A DNA stretch of 9,590 nt from JACQWR01 sp964614365 (GCA_964614365.1 CAZTLA010000115.1:1-9590), one strand, 5' to 3'; positions 1-8,000 are shown, counted from the first letter of the stretch. The notes: generated by a model from the letters alone, not told the origin. Program-made: numbers and translations.

Positions 1-380
1 ACCGGGACCGCGGGAAAAGACCCCTCATGGGAGAAGCCGCGGCGACCATGAGCGACATAACCATCGTCACGTCCGACAATCCGCGGAGGGAGGACCCCCT
101 TGCGATCATTTCCGAGATAGAGCGGGGAATTCGGCCTCTCGCGCGGGAGAAGGTCCGTCCCGAAGACCTGGGAAAGACCGGCAACAAGAAATGCTACGCG
201 GTGATGCCCGACCGGGCAGCGGCCATTGGAAAGGCGGTGGCCATTGCCGGCGCCGACGACATAGTCCTGATCGCCGGAAAGGGTCACGAGGACTACCAGA
301 TACTGGGAGAAAAAAAGATCCCCTTCGACGACCGGCTGGTCGCCGGAGAAGCCTTGCAGGCAATAAAGGAGAATAACTAG
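1..380 (+). CDS. murE: UDP-N-acetylmuramoyl-L-alanyl-D-glutamate--2,6-diaminopimelate ligase, C-terminal part (5' truncated by window edge)
   Basis: This is the last ~125 codons of MurE, the cytoplasmic ATP-dependent ligase that adds the third stem-peptide residue to UDP-MurNAc-L-Ala-D-Glu. The frame is open from base 3 and reads RDRGKRPLMG before the first internal ATG at 27, so the gene clearly begins upstream and that ATG is not the start. Seen in the sequence: the DNPR motif at bases 75-86, which in the family recognises meso-diaminopimelate (lysine-adding enzymes differ here), and GKGHE at 276-290, also part of the substrate pocket. Both lie in the C-terminal Mur ligase domain. The end, at a TAG stop, matches the usual MurE C-terminus, so nothing is missing on this side. 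The stop shares one base with the murF GTG start, implying co-translation. The N-terminal and central ATPase domains are outside the window. Confidence 0.96.
   Translation, partial: RDRGKRPLMGEAAATMSDITIVTSDNPRREDPLAIISEIERGIRPLAREKVRPEDLGKTGNKKCYAVMPDRAAAIGKAVAIAGADDIVLIAGKGHEDYQILGEKKIPFDDRLVAGEALQAIKENN
365..371 (+). promoter_or_regulatory. Ribosome binding site for murF
   Basis: AAAGGAG lies 8 bases upstream of the GTG at 380. It is a near-ideal Shine-Dalgarno sequence and decides in favour of this GTG start, even though it sits inside the last codons of murE and the start overlaps the murE stop by one base. Confidence 0.8.
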
Positions 381-1831
381 TGGGATCGAATTCTTCTCCC
401 CGGCTTTCCGGCCGCGACGTCATTCAGGCCACGGGAGGGACTTTGATCCGGGGCAGCGAGGACAGGATATTTCAGGGAGTTTCCACTGACTCACGGGAAC
501 CGGCGGTGGAAAAGCTGTTCATCCCCTTAAAAGGGGACCGATTCGACGGACACGATTTCCTCATCACCGCGATTGAAGGCGGCGCTGCCGGTGTCCTGGT
601 GCAGCGGGGCTCGGAAAAAAAATTAGGCGACGCTTCCACGGGCGCCACGGTCATCCTCGTCGGGGACACCTTGACGGCGCTGGGGGATCTGGCGCATTTC
701 TGGAGAAAAAAATTCCCCGTGCCCGTGGTTGCCATCACGGGAAGCGCGGGAAAGACCACGACCAAAGAAATGGCGACAGGCATCATGGGAATCCGGAAAA
801 ATACCCTCGGCACCCGGGGCAACTTCAATAACCTTGTGGGCCTCCCCCTCACCCTCTTCCGATTCAACGAAGGACATGAGGCGGCAGTTCTGGAACTGGG
901 AACGAACAGGCGGGGAGAAATCGCCAGACTGACGCGGATCGCGGCGCCGGATGTGGGCATCATAACGAATATCGGCGCAGCCCATCTGGAGGGATTCAAA
1001 TCCCTTGAGATGATCCGGGAGGAAAAAAGCGACCTGTTCCGAAACATGGCCCCAAACGGCATTGCCGTCATGAATCGCGACGGTGAAGAATGGAGCTTCC
1101 TGGAAAAGGTCTGGCAGGGGAAACGGGTAACCTTTGGAATCAACAACGATGCCGACGTCGCCGCCGAGGGCATTACCATCATGGGGAACGCGGGCATGCG
1201 CTTTGTCCTGAAAATAGGAGATGCACGGGAAGAGATCGCCCTGCAGGCCGTGGGTGAACATAATGTCTACAACGCCCTCGCCGCCGCCGCCGCGTCAACG
1301 GCGCTGGACTTCGGACACGCCGACATCTGCCGCGCCCTTTCGGCATTCAGGCCCGTCCCCGGCCGCATGGAGATACACCGTTTAAAAAACGGCGCGTTCC
1401 TGATCGATGATACCTACAATGCAAACCCTGCATCCCTCCGGGAGGCCGTCAAAACGCTCCGGGAACTTAAGGGAAGCAACGAAAGCACGGTGATCGTGGG
1501 CGACATGCTGGAACTGGGCGACCGTTCCGAAGAGCTGCATGAAGAAAGCGGCATGTTCATGGCGGATGCCGGGGTAAGCGCCATTTTCCTCAAAGGCGCC
1601 TTTGCCCGGGCAACAGCGGCGGGAGCCGTGAAAAAAGGAATTGCCCCGGACCGGTTATTTTTCCCGGAAAATCCCGGTGATGTTTCATCCCTTCTCGAGA
1701 CCCGCCTGAAGAAAGGCGACTGGATCCTGGTCAAGGGATCGAGAGGGATGCACATGGAAACGGTCGTGAAGGAAATTCTGGATACCTTCGGGGCGGAAGA
1801 AGGCGAACGACAAATAACGACGTATCATTAA
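380..1831 (+). CDS. murF: UDP-N-acetylmuramoyl-tripeptide--D-alanyl-D-alanine ligase
   Basis: MurF adds D-Ala-D-Ala to the UDP-MurNAc-tripeptide made by MurE, using ATP in the cytoplasm, and yields the pentapeptide substrate of MraY. It has 483 residues, somewhat longer than E. coli MurF (452). Visible motifs in order: N-terminal substrate-binding STDSRE at residues 35-40; ATP-binding loop GSAGKTT at 121-127 with Lys125; the NNLVGLPLTL segment; E172 in ELGTNRRGE; ITNIGAAHLE; the MurF signature DDTYNANPAS from residue 343; VGDMLELG; and KGSRGMHME from residue 452. These define the usual three domains (UDP-substrate, ATPase, C-terminal Rossmann-like). Translation starts at a GTG with a strong Shine-Dalgarno, overlapping the murE stop by one base; mraY follows after 10 bases. 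An A8 run lies at 615-622 inside Glu-Lys-Lys codons. No key residue is missing. Confidence 0.97.
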   Translation: MGSNSSPRLSGRDVIQATGGTLIRGSEDRIFQGVSTDSREPAVEKLFIPLKGDRFDGHDFLITAIEGGAAGVLVQRGSEKKLGDASTGATVILVGDTLTALGDLAHFWRKKFPVPVVAITGSAGKTTTKEMATGIMGIRKNTLGTRGNFNNLVGLPLTLFRFNEGHEAAVLELGTNRRGEIARLTRIAAPDVGIITNIGAAHLEGFKSLEMIREEKSDLFRNMAPNGIAVMNRDGEEWSFLEKVWQGKRVTFGINNDADVAAEGITIMGNAGMRFVLKIGDAREEIALQAVGEHNVYNALAAAAASTALDFGHADICRALSAFRPVPGRMEIHRLKNGAFLIDDTYNANPASLREAVKTLRELKGSNESTVIVGDMLELGDRSEELHEESGMFMADAGVSAIFLKGAFARATAAGAVKKGIAPDRLFFPENPGDVSSLLETRLKKGDWILVKGSRGMHMETVVKEILDTFGAEEGERQITTYH

Positions 1832-1834
1832 GGA
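1830..1834 (+). promoter_or_regulatory. Ribosome binding site for mraY
   Basis: AAGGA overlaps the murF stop codon and lies 7 bases before the GTG at 1842. It supports the GTG start of mraY, which in turn gives an N-terminus (MLYHLLYPL) of the expected MraY type. Its position on the murF stop suggests re-initiation by terminating ribosomes. Confidence 0.65.
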
Positions 1835-1841
1835 TTCTTCA

Positions 1842-2921
1842 GTGCTCTATCATCTCTTATATCCGCTGCACGCGCAATATTCATTCTTCAACGTGTTCCG
1901 ATACATCACGTTCCGGACGATCTATGCCACGATTACCGCTCTGGTCATCTGTTTTGTCATGGGCCCCTGGCTGATCCGGAAGCTCCAGTCCCTGCAGCTC
2001 GATCAGCCCATTCGGGAAGACGGTCCCGATTCCCATCTTTCCAAGAAGGGAACCCCCACAATGGGCGGGATACTGATCATTTTCGCCGTGGTCATTTCCA
2101 CGCTCCTCTGGGCCAACCTGACGGTAAACTACATCTGGTTCGTAATCATGGTTACCGTGGGATACGGCCTCATCGGGTTCCTGGACGACTACCGGAAGTT
2201 GACGGGCAGGAACAGCAAAGGCATCCCGGGGAAAATCAGGCTGGCCGGAGAGATCGTTATCGCCCTTTTTGTAAGCATCATCCTCTACGGAAAACCCGGG
2301 TTCACCTCCCACGTAACGATACCGTTCTTCAAGACCGTGCTCCCCGACCTGGGATGGTGGTATGTGCTCCTTTCCACATTCATCATCGTGGGAGCGGCAA
2401 ATGCGGTCAATCTCACGGACGGCCTGGACGGATTGGCCATCGGCCCGGCGATAACCTGCTTCATGACCTACCTGCTCTTCGCCTATTTTGCCGGCAACAG
2501 CAGGATCGCCGCCTATCTACAAATCCCCTACGTGACGGGGACGGGCGAACTCGCCATATTCTGCGGAGCCATTGTGGGAGCCGGAATCGGCTTCCTCTGG
2601 TACAACGCCTACCCCGCCCAGGTCTTCATGGGCGACGTGGGGTCCCTGTCCCTGGGCGGCGCCCTGGGCGCCATCGCCGTCATCACCAAGCAGGAGATCC
2701 TCCTGGCTATCGTCGGGGGCATATTTGTCGTGGAAACATTCTCCGTTATTTTCCAGGTGGGTTGGTTCAAGGTGTCCCGCGGCAAGCGCATGTTCCGGAT
2801 GGCGCCGATCCACCATCATTTCGAGCTCAAGGGATGGGCCGAGCCGAAAGTAATCGTCCGGTTCTGGATCATCTCCATCCTGCTGGCGCTGGTCGCCATC
2901 AGTACCTTGAAATTACGCTAA
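1842..2921 (+). CDS. mraY: Phospho-N-acetylmuramoyl-pentapeptide-transferase
   Basis: MraY is the integral-membrane enzyme that transfers phospho-MurNAc-pentapeptide from UDP to undecaprenyl phosphate, forming lipid I on the cytoplasmic face. The 359-residue length matches the family (E. coli 360) and the protein is hydrophobic throughout, consistent with about ten membrane segments. Hallmarks seen: SKKGTPTMGG near residue 70; FLDDYRK with the Asp pair at 115-116; NAVNLTDGLDGLA with Asp193; the FMGDVGS motif with Asp265; and MAPIHHHFELKGW with the His triplet at 324-326. The Asp residues and His triplet are the Mg2+/catalytic positions known for this family, and all are present. Start is GTG with AAGGA 7 bases upstream. 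The N-terminus resembles deltaproteobacterial MraY as I remember it. It lies between murF, which makes its substrate, and murD. Confidence 0.98.
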   Translation: MLYHLLYPLHAQYSFFNVFRYITFRTIYATITALVICFVMGPWLIRKLQSLQLDQPIREDGPDSHLSKKGTPTMGGILIIFAVVISTLLWANLTVNYIWFVIMVTVGYGLIGFLDDYRKLTGRNSKGIPGKIRLAGEIVIALFVSIILYGKPGFTSHVTIPFFKTVLPDLGWWYVLLSTFIIVGAANAVNLTDGLDGLAIGPAITCFMTYLLFAYFAGNSRIAAYLQIPYVTGTGELAIFCGAIVGAGIGFLWYNAYPAQVFMGDVGSLSLGGALGAIAVITKQEILLAIVGGIFVVETFSVIFQVGWFKVSRGKRMFRMAPIHHHFELKGWAEPKVIVRFWIISILLALVAISTLKLR

Positions 2922-2931
2922 AAGGATATTC

Positions 2932-4284
2932 ATGGAACTGGCAGGGAAAAACGTACTGATCATCGGCCTGGGAAAGACGGGAATGGCCACCGCCCGCTTT
3001 CTGGCGGGGCGCAATGCGGGAATTATCGTTACCGACGAAAAACCCCGGCAGGCCCTGGAAGGTTCTCTCCGGGAACTGGCCGGGTTGCGCACGGATGTGG
3101 AATTCAGGGGATACGACACGGACTGTTTGTCCCGGATTGATCTGGTCGTACCTTCACCCGGCGTGCCGCCGTTTAACGCTGTTCTCGCGGAAGCCGTGAA
3201 GAGGAAGATCCCGATCGCCAGCGAGATGGAACTGGCCTTCCGATTCCTCACTATCCCCCTGATTGCCATCACGGGCACCAACGGAAAGACGACGACCACG
3301 ACCCTGGTCGGCGACATCCTCAGGGGGTGCGGAAAAAAAGTATTCGTGGGGGGAAATATCGGAGATCCCCTGATCGGTTACGTGGGCGGGACGCAGGCCG
3401 ACGACTTCGCGGTGGTCGAGGTAAGCAGTTTCCAGTTGCAATGGATAAAGCGGTTCCACCCGATCGTTGCCGTACTCCTCAACACCACCCCCGACCATGT
3501 GGACTACCACGGTTCTTTTGAGGTCTACCGCCGGACCAAGGAACGCATCTTCGCAAACCAGACGGAAAGAGACCTTGCCGTTTTCAACGCCGATGAGCCC
3601 GCTTCGCAGGCGCTCGCAAAAAGTCTGGCCGCGCGGGTCCGGTATTTCAGTTCCTCGCGGGAAGTGGACACGGGGATGTTTCTCGATCGCGGGATGCTGG
3701 TAACCGCGGGTTCTTCCGGCACGAGGGAAGCATACCCCGTGAGCGGAATAACGATTCCCGGAAAACACAACCTCGAAAATGTCATGGCCGCCGTCCTGGT
3801 GGCCCGGGAGTGCGGATGCGATCCCGCGGGCATTCGGGAAACGATTGCCCGTTTCCGGGGACTGCCGCACCGGATAGAATTCGCCGGTGAAAAAAACGGG
3901 GTCGCCTTCTACGACGATTCCAAGGGGACGAACGTGGACGCCGTCATACGAGCGCTGGAAACCTTCTCGACGCCAATCATTCTGCTCTTGGGAGGCAGGG
4001 ATAAGGACGGCGATTTTCAGGCGCTTTCTCCGCACCTCGGACAGAAGGTGAAAGAGCTGGTGCTTTTCGGGGAAGCACGGGAGAAGATCAGTCGTGCGCT
4101 GGGGGAAATCGTGAAAACAACCCTCTCGGCAACCCTCGGGGATGCCGTCCGGATCGCCTGGGAAAAGGCATCTCCCGGGGACGTGGTTCTGCTCTCGCCC
4201 GGCTGTGCGAGCTTTGACGAATTTACCGATTACAAGGCGCGGGGAAGGTTTTTTAAAGATATGGTGGGGAACTTGACGGCATGA
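2932..4284 (+). CDS. murD: UDP-N-acetylmuramoyl-L-alanine--D-glutamate ligase
   Basis: MurD adds D-glutamate to UDP-MurNAc-L-Ala, the step after MurC, in the cytoplasm with ATP. It has 450 residues (E. coli 438). In order: an N-terminal Rossmann-like nucleotide-sugar domain opening VLIIGLGKTGMA; ATP loop GTNGKTT at 115-121 with Lys119; E163 in EVSSFQLQ; NTTPDHVDYH from 184 with His189; GLPHRIEF at the start of the third domain; DDSKGTN with Lys331; LLGGRDKDGDF; and SPGCASFDEF near the C-terminus. All are standard Mur ligase/MurD positions. The ATG at 2932 is preceded by AAAGGA at 2921-2926, 5 bases away and starting on the last base of the mraY stop. The stop overlaps the ftsW start as ATGA, so the two are likely translationally coupled. 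Confidence 0.97.
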   Translation: MELAGKNVLIIGLGKTGMATARFLAGRNAGIIVTDEKPRQALEGSLRELAGLRTDVEFRGYDTDCLSRIDLVVPSPGVPPFNAVLAEAVKRKIPIASEMELAFRFLTIPLIAITGTNGKTTTTTLVGDILRGCGKKVFVGGNIGDPLIGYVGGTQADDFAVVEVSSFQLQWIKRFHPIVAVLLNTTPDHVDYHGSFEVYRRTKERIFANQTERDLAVFNADEPASQALAKSLAARVRYFSSSREVDTGMFLDRGMLVTAGSSGTREAYPVSGITIPGKHNLENVMAAVLVARECGCDPAGIRETIARFRGLPHRIEFAGEKNGVAFYDDSKGTNVDAVIRALETFSTPIILLLGGRDKDGDFQALSPHLGQKVKELVLFGEAREKISRALGEIVKTTLSATLGDAVRIAWEKASPGDVVLLSPGCASFDEFTDYKARGRFFKDMVGNLTA

Positions 4285-5387
4285 GTAATTTCGCACCGGC
4301 GGAAAAGAGACCCGATATCCTCTTGCTTATGGCGACCCTGATCCTCGTGACCGTGGGTACCGTCATGATATACAGCTCCAGCTCCATCATGGCCATGGAA
4401 CGGTTCAAGGACGGACAGCATTTTCTTAAAAAACAGCTTATTTTCGTATTGCTGGGCATGGGGCTCATGGTGTTTCTGACAAAAGTGCCTTACCGAAAGT
4501 TGAGAAAAGCGGCCTATCCGGGCATTGTCCTCTCCGTGCTGTCCCTGTGCCTGCTCCTCATCCCCCATATCGGCGTCAAGGCCGGAGGGGCCACCCGCTG
4601 GTTGAGCGTGGGCATTTTCTCGTTCCAGGTGACGGAAGTGGTGAAGGTAGCCATGGCCGTTTTCCTGGCCCATTTTCTGTCGAAAAAGACGCAATACCTG
4701 AAGGAATTTACGCAGGGGGTCCTCGTACCGCTGGCCGTCACCCTGGTTATCGTTCTGCCCATACTCCTGGAACCCGATTTCGGCACGGCGGTCATCATTG
4801 CCATGATCCTGATGCTGATGCTGTACCTCTCGGGAACCCGCATCACGCACCTTGCAGGACTGGCCGTCGCATTTGCCCCGGTTGCGGTATGGCTGGTCAT
4901 GCATAAAAGCTACCGCTGGCAACGGCTGACAAGTTTTCTCGATCCCTGGAAGGACCCCCGCAATACGGGATTCCAGATTATTCAGTCGCTTCTTTCCTTC
5001 GGTTCGGGCGGCACGTTCGGTGTGGGGATCGGCGACGGCATGCAGAAACTTTTCTATCTCCCGGAACCGCATACCGACTTCATCCTGGCGGTCATCGCCG
5101 AAGAAGGCGGCTTCATCGGGGTGGGAATCATCATTTTCCTCTTCACCCTCTTTGTCCTTCGGGGATTCATCATTTCCCTGAAGGCGCCCGATCTCTTTGG
5201 CACCCTCCTGGCGGCAGGCCTGACGATGATCATTGCCCTGGAGGCATTTATCAACATTGCAGGAGTCATGGGGCTCATTCCACTGAAAGGACTGGCGCTG
5301 CCTTTCCTCAGCTACGGCGGAACGTCGCTGATTATGAGCCTGGCGGCAGTGGGAATCCTCATGAACATCTCTTCGTACCAGACATGA
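4281..5387 (+). CDS. ftsW: Septal peptidoglycan glycosyltransferase FtsW (SEDS family)
   Basis: FtsW polymerises lipid II into glycan strands at the septum together with its cognate class B penicillin-binding protein. The 368 residues are hydrophobic with about ten predicted membrane segments, beginning with one that ends VMIYSSSSIMA. Family landmarks: TRWLSVG with Trp107; EPDFGT at 164-169; LPEPHTDFI with Asp266, the position of the proposed catalytic Asp of SEDS proteins; and PFLSYGGTS near the C-terminus. Two signatures deviate: QVTE at 116-119 where QP(S/A)E is usual, and Glu164 where Gln normally precedes PDFG. It is shorter than E. coli FtsW (414) and has only a very short tail after the last membrane segment. 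RodA has the same fold, but the place between murD and murG is the classic ftsW position. The ATG overlaps the murD stop by four bases with only a weak GGGG upstream; the end overlaps murG likewise. Confidence 0.94.
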   Translation: MSNFAPAEKRPDILLLMATLILVTVGTVMIYSSSSIMAMERFKDGQHFLKKQLIFVLLGMGLMVFLTKVPYRKLRKAAYPGIVLSVLSLCLLLIPHIGVKAGGATRWLSVGIFSFQVTEVVKVAMAVFLAHFLSKKTQYLKEFTQGVLVPLAVTLVIVLPILLEPDFGTAVIIAMILMLMLYLSGTRITHLAGLAVAFAPVAVWLVMHKSYRWQRLTSFLDPWKDPRNTGFQIIQSLLSFGSGGTFGVGIGDGMQKLFYLPEPHTDFILAVIAEEGGFIGVGIIIFLFTLFVLRGFIISLKAPDLFGTLLAAGLTMIIALEAFINIAGVMGLIPLKGLALPFLSYGGTSLIMSLAAVGILMNISSYQT

Positions 5388-6529
5388 CTGAAGCGGGGCG
5401 GAACGTGAAAATGATTGTTGCGGGCGGAGGTACGGGTGGTCACCTCTTTCCCGGTATCGCGGTGGCGGAAGAATTCCTGATGAGAACCGGAGGAAATGCG
5501 GTGCTGTTCGTAGGAACTGAACGAGGCCTGGAAAAGAAAATCCTTGCACCGTTGGGATTCACCCTCCGCACCATCGACGTGGGGGGAATCAAGGGCAAGG
5601 GATTTGTGGAAACCGTGGCGGCGCTCGTCAAAATACCCCGCAGCATCGGCCAGGCCGCGGGGATTATCCGGGATTTTCGTCCGGATATCGTGTTCGGGGC
5701 CGGCGGATACGCATCGGGACCGGTCCTGCTGACAGCCTGGTGTATGGGAATCAAGACCGCCATCGCCGAGCAAAACGCCGTGCCCGGCATCACGAACAGG
5801 ATCCTGGGAAAACTGGCAGACCGAATATTTTTGACATTTCCCGAAACGAAGGGGTGGTTCCCGGAAAAAAAGACGATGGTCTCCGGGAATCCCGTGAGGG
5901 CTGCGTTCCTCAAAGGGATGAACAACAACCAGGCGCTCACTCGCCGCCCTACCCCCCGATCATCCGCCGCCTTTGCGCAACACCGTGAGCGATTTACGAT
6001 TCTGATTTTCGGCGGCAGTCAGGGCGCCCATGCCATCAACCGGGCTGTCATGGAGGCGCTTCCCCATCTGGAAGAGATGAAACCGCGACTCACCCTCATG
6101 CACCAGACGGGCGACAGGGATTTTCAATACGTGTCGGACGGTTATCGGGAGCGGGGCTTCGCGGCGGAGGTCCGGCCCTTTATCACGGATATGCCTGCTG
6201 CCTACCGCGCGGCAGACGTGGTCATCTGTCGGGCGGGGGCCACCTCGATTGCGGAAATAACGGCCCTGGGAAAAGCCTCCGTGCTCATACCCTTTCCCTT
6301 TGCTGTGAACGATCACCAGACGAAAAACGCCGAGTTCCTGGTAACGGCGGGGGCGGCGGAGATGATTGCGGAAAAGAATCTCAGCGGCAAAGACCTGGCG
6401 TCTCTCATCGGACGCCTGTATAACCACCCGGAGTTGATCATGGATATGGAGGCCAGATCGGCCTCCCGGGGAAATCATCGGGCGGCCGTAACCATCGTGG
6501 ACGCCTGTATGGCGCTTGCGGCAGCGTAA
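5384..6529 (+). CDS. murG: Undecaprenyldiphospho-muramoylpentapeptide beta-N-acetylglucosaminyltransferase
   Basis: MurG transfers GlcNAc from UDP-GlcNAc to lipid I, producing lipid II, at the inner face of the membrane. It is a GT-B enzyme with two Rossmann domains: GGGTGGHLFPG at 14-24 with His20 in the N-domain, then GAGGYASGP, EQNAVPG and SGNPVR at 167-172; and GGSQGAHAIN from 210, HQTGDRD from 240, ATSIAE with Glu291 and DHQTKNAE with Gln312 in the C-domain, which binds UDP-GlcNAc. At 381 residues it is longer than E. coli MurG (355). Part of the excess is a polar Arg/Pro/Ala/Gln-rich interdomain linker (about 173-209), and part is the N-terminus. The ATG at 5384 overlaps the ftsW stop (ATGA) but has no clear Shine-Dalgarno. 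A GTG at 5405 or ATG at 5411 would also keep the glycine-rich loop, so the start rests on assumed translational coupling. Confidence 0.97.
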   Translation: MTEAGRNVKMIVAGGGTGGHLFPGIAVAEEFLMRTGGNAVLFVGTERGLEKKILAPLGFTLRTIDVGGIKGKGFVETVAALVKIPRSIGQAAGIIRDFRPDIVFGAGGYASGPVLLTAWCMGIKTAIAEQNAVPGITNRILGKLADRIFLTFPETKGWFPEKKTMVSGNPVRAAFLKGMNNNQALTRRPTPRSSAAFAQHRERFTILIFGGSQGAHAINRAVMEALPHLEEMKPRLTLMHQTGDRDFQYVSDGYRERGFAAEVRPFITDMPAAYRAADVVICRAGATSIAEITALGKASVLIPFPFAVNDHQTKNAEFLVTAGAAEMIAEKNLSGKDLASLIGRLYNHPELIMDMEARSASRGNHRAAVTIVDACMALAAA

Positions 6530-6553
6530 ACGGCGCCGGTCGGGGAAAGCAGT

Positions 6554-7957
6554 ATGAACGATCGCGGAAAAACCGACAGCATGCACATGAAGGTGAAGCG
6601 CATCCACTTTGTCGGCATAGGAGGCATCGGCATGAGCGGCATCGCCGAGGTCCTTCTCAACCTGGGGTATGCCATCAGCGGCTCGGATCTGAATCAGTCC
6701 GACATAACGATGCGGCTCGAATCCCTCGGCGCTACCGTTTGCAAAGGTCACCACGGTTCACACCTGGCCGATGCGGACGTGGTGGTGACGTCCACTGCCG
6801 TGAGAGCCGATAACCCCGAGGTTCTGGAAGCGCACCGGAGAAACATCCCCGTCATACCGAGGGCGGAAATGCTGGCCGAACTGCTGAAGATGAAATTTTC
6901 CATCGCCGTTTCCGGAAGCCATGGAAAAACGACCACGACTTCCATGATATCCACAGTGCTCGCCCACGGCGGGTTCGATCCCACCATGGTGATCGGCGGC
7001 AAACTGGCCAACATCGGGAGCAACGCAAAAATGGGAAACGGGCGATTTATTGTAGCGGAGGCGGATGAAAGTGACGGCTCGTTCCTCAAACTCAGTCCCT
7101 CTCTTGCCGTCATTACCAACATCGACCGCGAACATCTTGACTACTACCGGGACATCGACGACATCAAGAAGGCGTTCCTGCAGTTCGCCAACAGCGTCCC
7201 CTTTTACGGTTCCACGATTCTGTGCGCCGATGACGAACATGTGCAGGACATAGTGCCGCAGATAAAGAGAAAAACGCTCACCTACGGCATTACCCGTCCG
7301 GCCGACTACCGGGCAACGGATATAGCTTTTCCGGGATCGTCATGCCGATTCTCGCTCCACTACCGGGAAGAATTGCTCGGCGCCGTTAAACTGAACGTCC
7401 CCGGCCTGTTCAATATCTACAACGCCATGGCCGCGATCGCCGTGGCCCACGAACTCGATATGGACCTCCCGTCCATACAGGGCGGTCTCGATCTGTTTAC
7501 GGGCGTGCACCGCAGGCTGGAAGTCAAAGGACATGCGGGCGGCATCACGGTGATTGATGATTACGGTCATCACCCCACGGAGATACAAGCGACCCTCGCC
7601 GCCGCGCGGCAAGCCTGGCAGCGAAAAATCATCGTCGTCTTCCAGCCGCACCGCTATACCCGAACCAAGGCGCTTTTCAACGAATTCCTCTCCGCCTTCT
7701 CCCAGGCGGATGCACTTATTGTAACGGATATCTATGCCGCCGGCGAGGAACCGATACGGGGCATGAATGCCTCACGCCTGTGCAAGAACATCAGGAAAAA
7801 TGGCCATCCGGACGTAAGGTATCTGCCGGATTTCGGAGCCATCGTGGAACGCCTCCTGGCGACGGTGAATTCTTCGGATATTGTCATCACCCTGGGGGCG
7901 GGAAACGTATGGAAGGTGGGAGAGGAACTCCTGAGAAGACTGAAGGCGCGGGAGTAG
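6554..7957 (+). CDS. murC: UDP-N-acetylmuramate--L-alanine ligase
   Basis: MurC attaches the first stem-peptide residue, L-Ala, to UDP-MurNAc with ATP in the cytoplasm. It has 467 residues (E. coli 491). Seen: N-terminal nucleotide-binding IHFVGIGGIGMSG from residue 17; ATP loop SGSHGKTTTT with Lys125; the MurC-diagnostic EADESDGSF from residue 169; ITNIDREHLDYY; YNAMAAIAVA; DDYGHHPTE around 335-343 with the His pair 339-340; FQPHRYTRT; and a C-terminal TLGAGNVWKVGEELL. The set separates it from the related ligase Mpl and from the other Mur ligases. It starts 24 bases after murG. A GGGGAA stretch about 6 bases upstream supports the ATG at 6554, but ATGs at 6581 and 6587 would give the more usual short lead before IHFVGIGG, so the true start is uncertain by about 11 codons. 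The operon continues into murB. Confidence 0.97.
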   Translation: MNDRGKTDSMHMKVKRIHFVGIGGIGMSGIAEVLLNLGYAISGSDLNQSDITMRLESLGATVCKGHHGSHLADADVVVTSTAVRADNPEVLEAHRRNIPVIPRAEMLAELLKMKFSIAVSGSHGKTTTTSMISTVLAHGGFDPTMVIGGKLANIGSNAKMGNGRFIVAEADESDGSFLKLSPSLAVITNIDREHLDYYRDIDDIKKAFLQFANSVPFYGSTILCADDEHVQDIVPQIKRKTLTYGITRPADYRATDIAFPGSSCRFSLHYREELLGAVKLNVPGLFNIYNAMAAIAVAHELDMDLPSIQGGLDLFTGVHRRLEVKGHAGGITVIDDYGHHPTEIQATLAAARQAWQRKIIVVFQPHRYTRTKALFNEFLSAFSQADALIVTDIYAAGEEPIRGMNASRLCKNIRKNGHPDVRYLPDFGAIVERLLATVNSSDIVITLGAGNVWKVGEELLRRLKARE

Positions 7958-7969
7958 GTAAATCCAATC

Positions 7970-7989
7970 TTGACGTTATTTGACGCTAT
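7970..7989 (+). repeat. Tandem near-identical 10-bp direct repeat between murC and murB
   Basis: TTGACGTTAT (7970-7979) is followed at once by TTGACGCTAT (7980-7989), identical except for one T/C change. It occupies the centre of the largest non-coding gap in the window, just upstream of the preferred murB ATG. Each unit starts with a -35-like TTGACG, but no acceptable -10 hexamer follows at normal spacing. It may be a slippage duplication or a protein-binding site; its function is unknown. Confidence 0.7.
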
Positions 7990-7993
7990 GGGA
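7990..7993 (+). promoter_or_regulatory. Weak ribosome binding site favouring the murB ATG at 8001
   Basis: GGGA lies 7 bases before the ATG at 8001. The in-frame TTG at 7980 has no purine-rich sequence at useful distance and falls inside the tandem repeat. This weakly decides the start of murB. Confidence 0.4.
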
Positions 7994-8000
7994 TGCGCGG

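Noticed and set aside
2354..2959. 201-codon + strand frame inside mraY
   Set aside because: It is out of frame with mraY, rich in Arg/Gly/His/Pro as expected for a shifted GC-rich frame, and all conserved MraY motifs are in the other frame.
4248..4262. GGTTTTTTAAAG near the end of murD as a possible terminator
   Set aside because: No stable GC hairpin precedes the T-run, it is inside the murD coding frame, and ftsW overlaps the murD stop.
3154..4296. Long open frame (380 codons) on the minus strand opposite murD
   Set aside because: It covers a well-conserved murD, has no family motif, and its composition follows from the codon bias of the sense gene.
4230..5549. Long open frame (439 codons) on the minus strand opposite ftsW
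   Set aside because: It is antisense to a clearly conserved ftsW, has a His/Gln/Asp/Arg-rich composition typical of reverse-strand reading of a membrane-protein gene, shows no recognisable motif, and would cross into two neighbouring genes.
5831..5836. Perfect TTGACA -35-like hexamer within murG
   Set aside because: No TATAAT-like hexamer occurs 16-18 bases downstream, and it lies in the middle of a coding gene, so it is probably chance.
6530..6553. Palindrome CGGCGCCG in the murG-murC gap as a possible terminator
   Set aside because: The self-complementary stretch is only 8 bases with no loop and no T-run, and murC follows immediately in the same direction.
7980..8000. TTG at 7980 as the murB start
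   Set aside because: It has no ribosome binding site at proper distance and lies within a tandem repeat; the ATG at 8001 has a weak GGGA site and gives the normal MurB N-terminus length.
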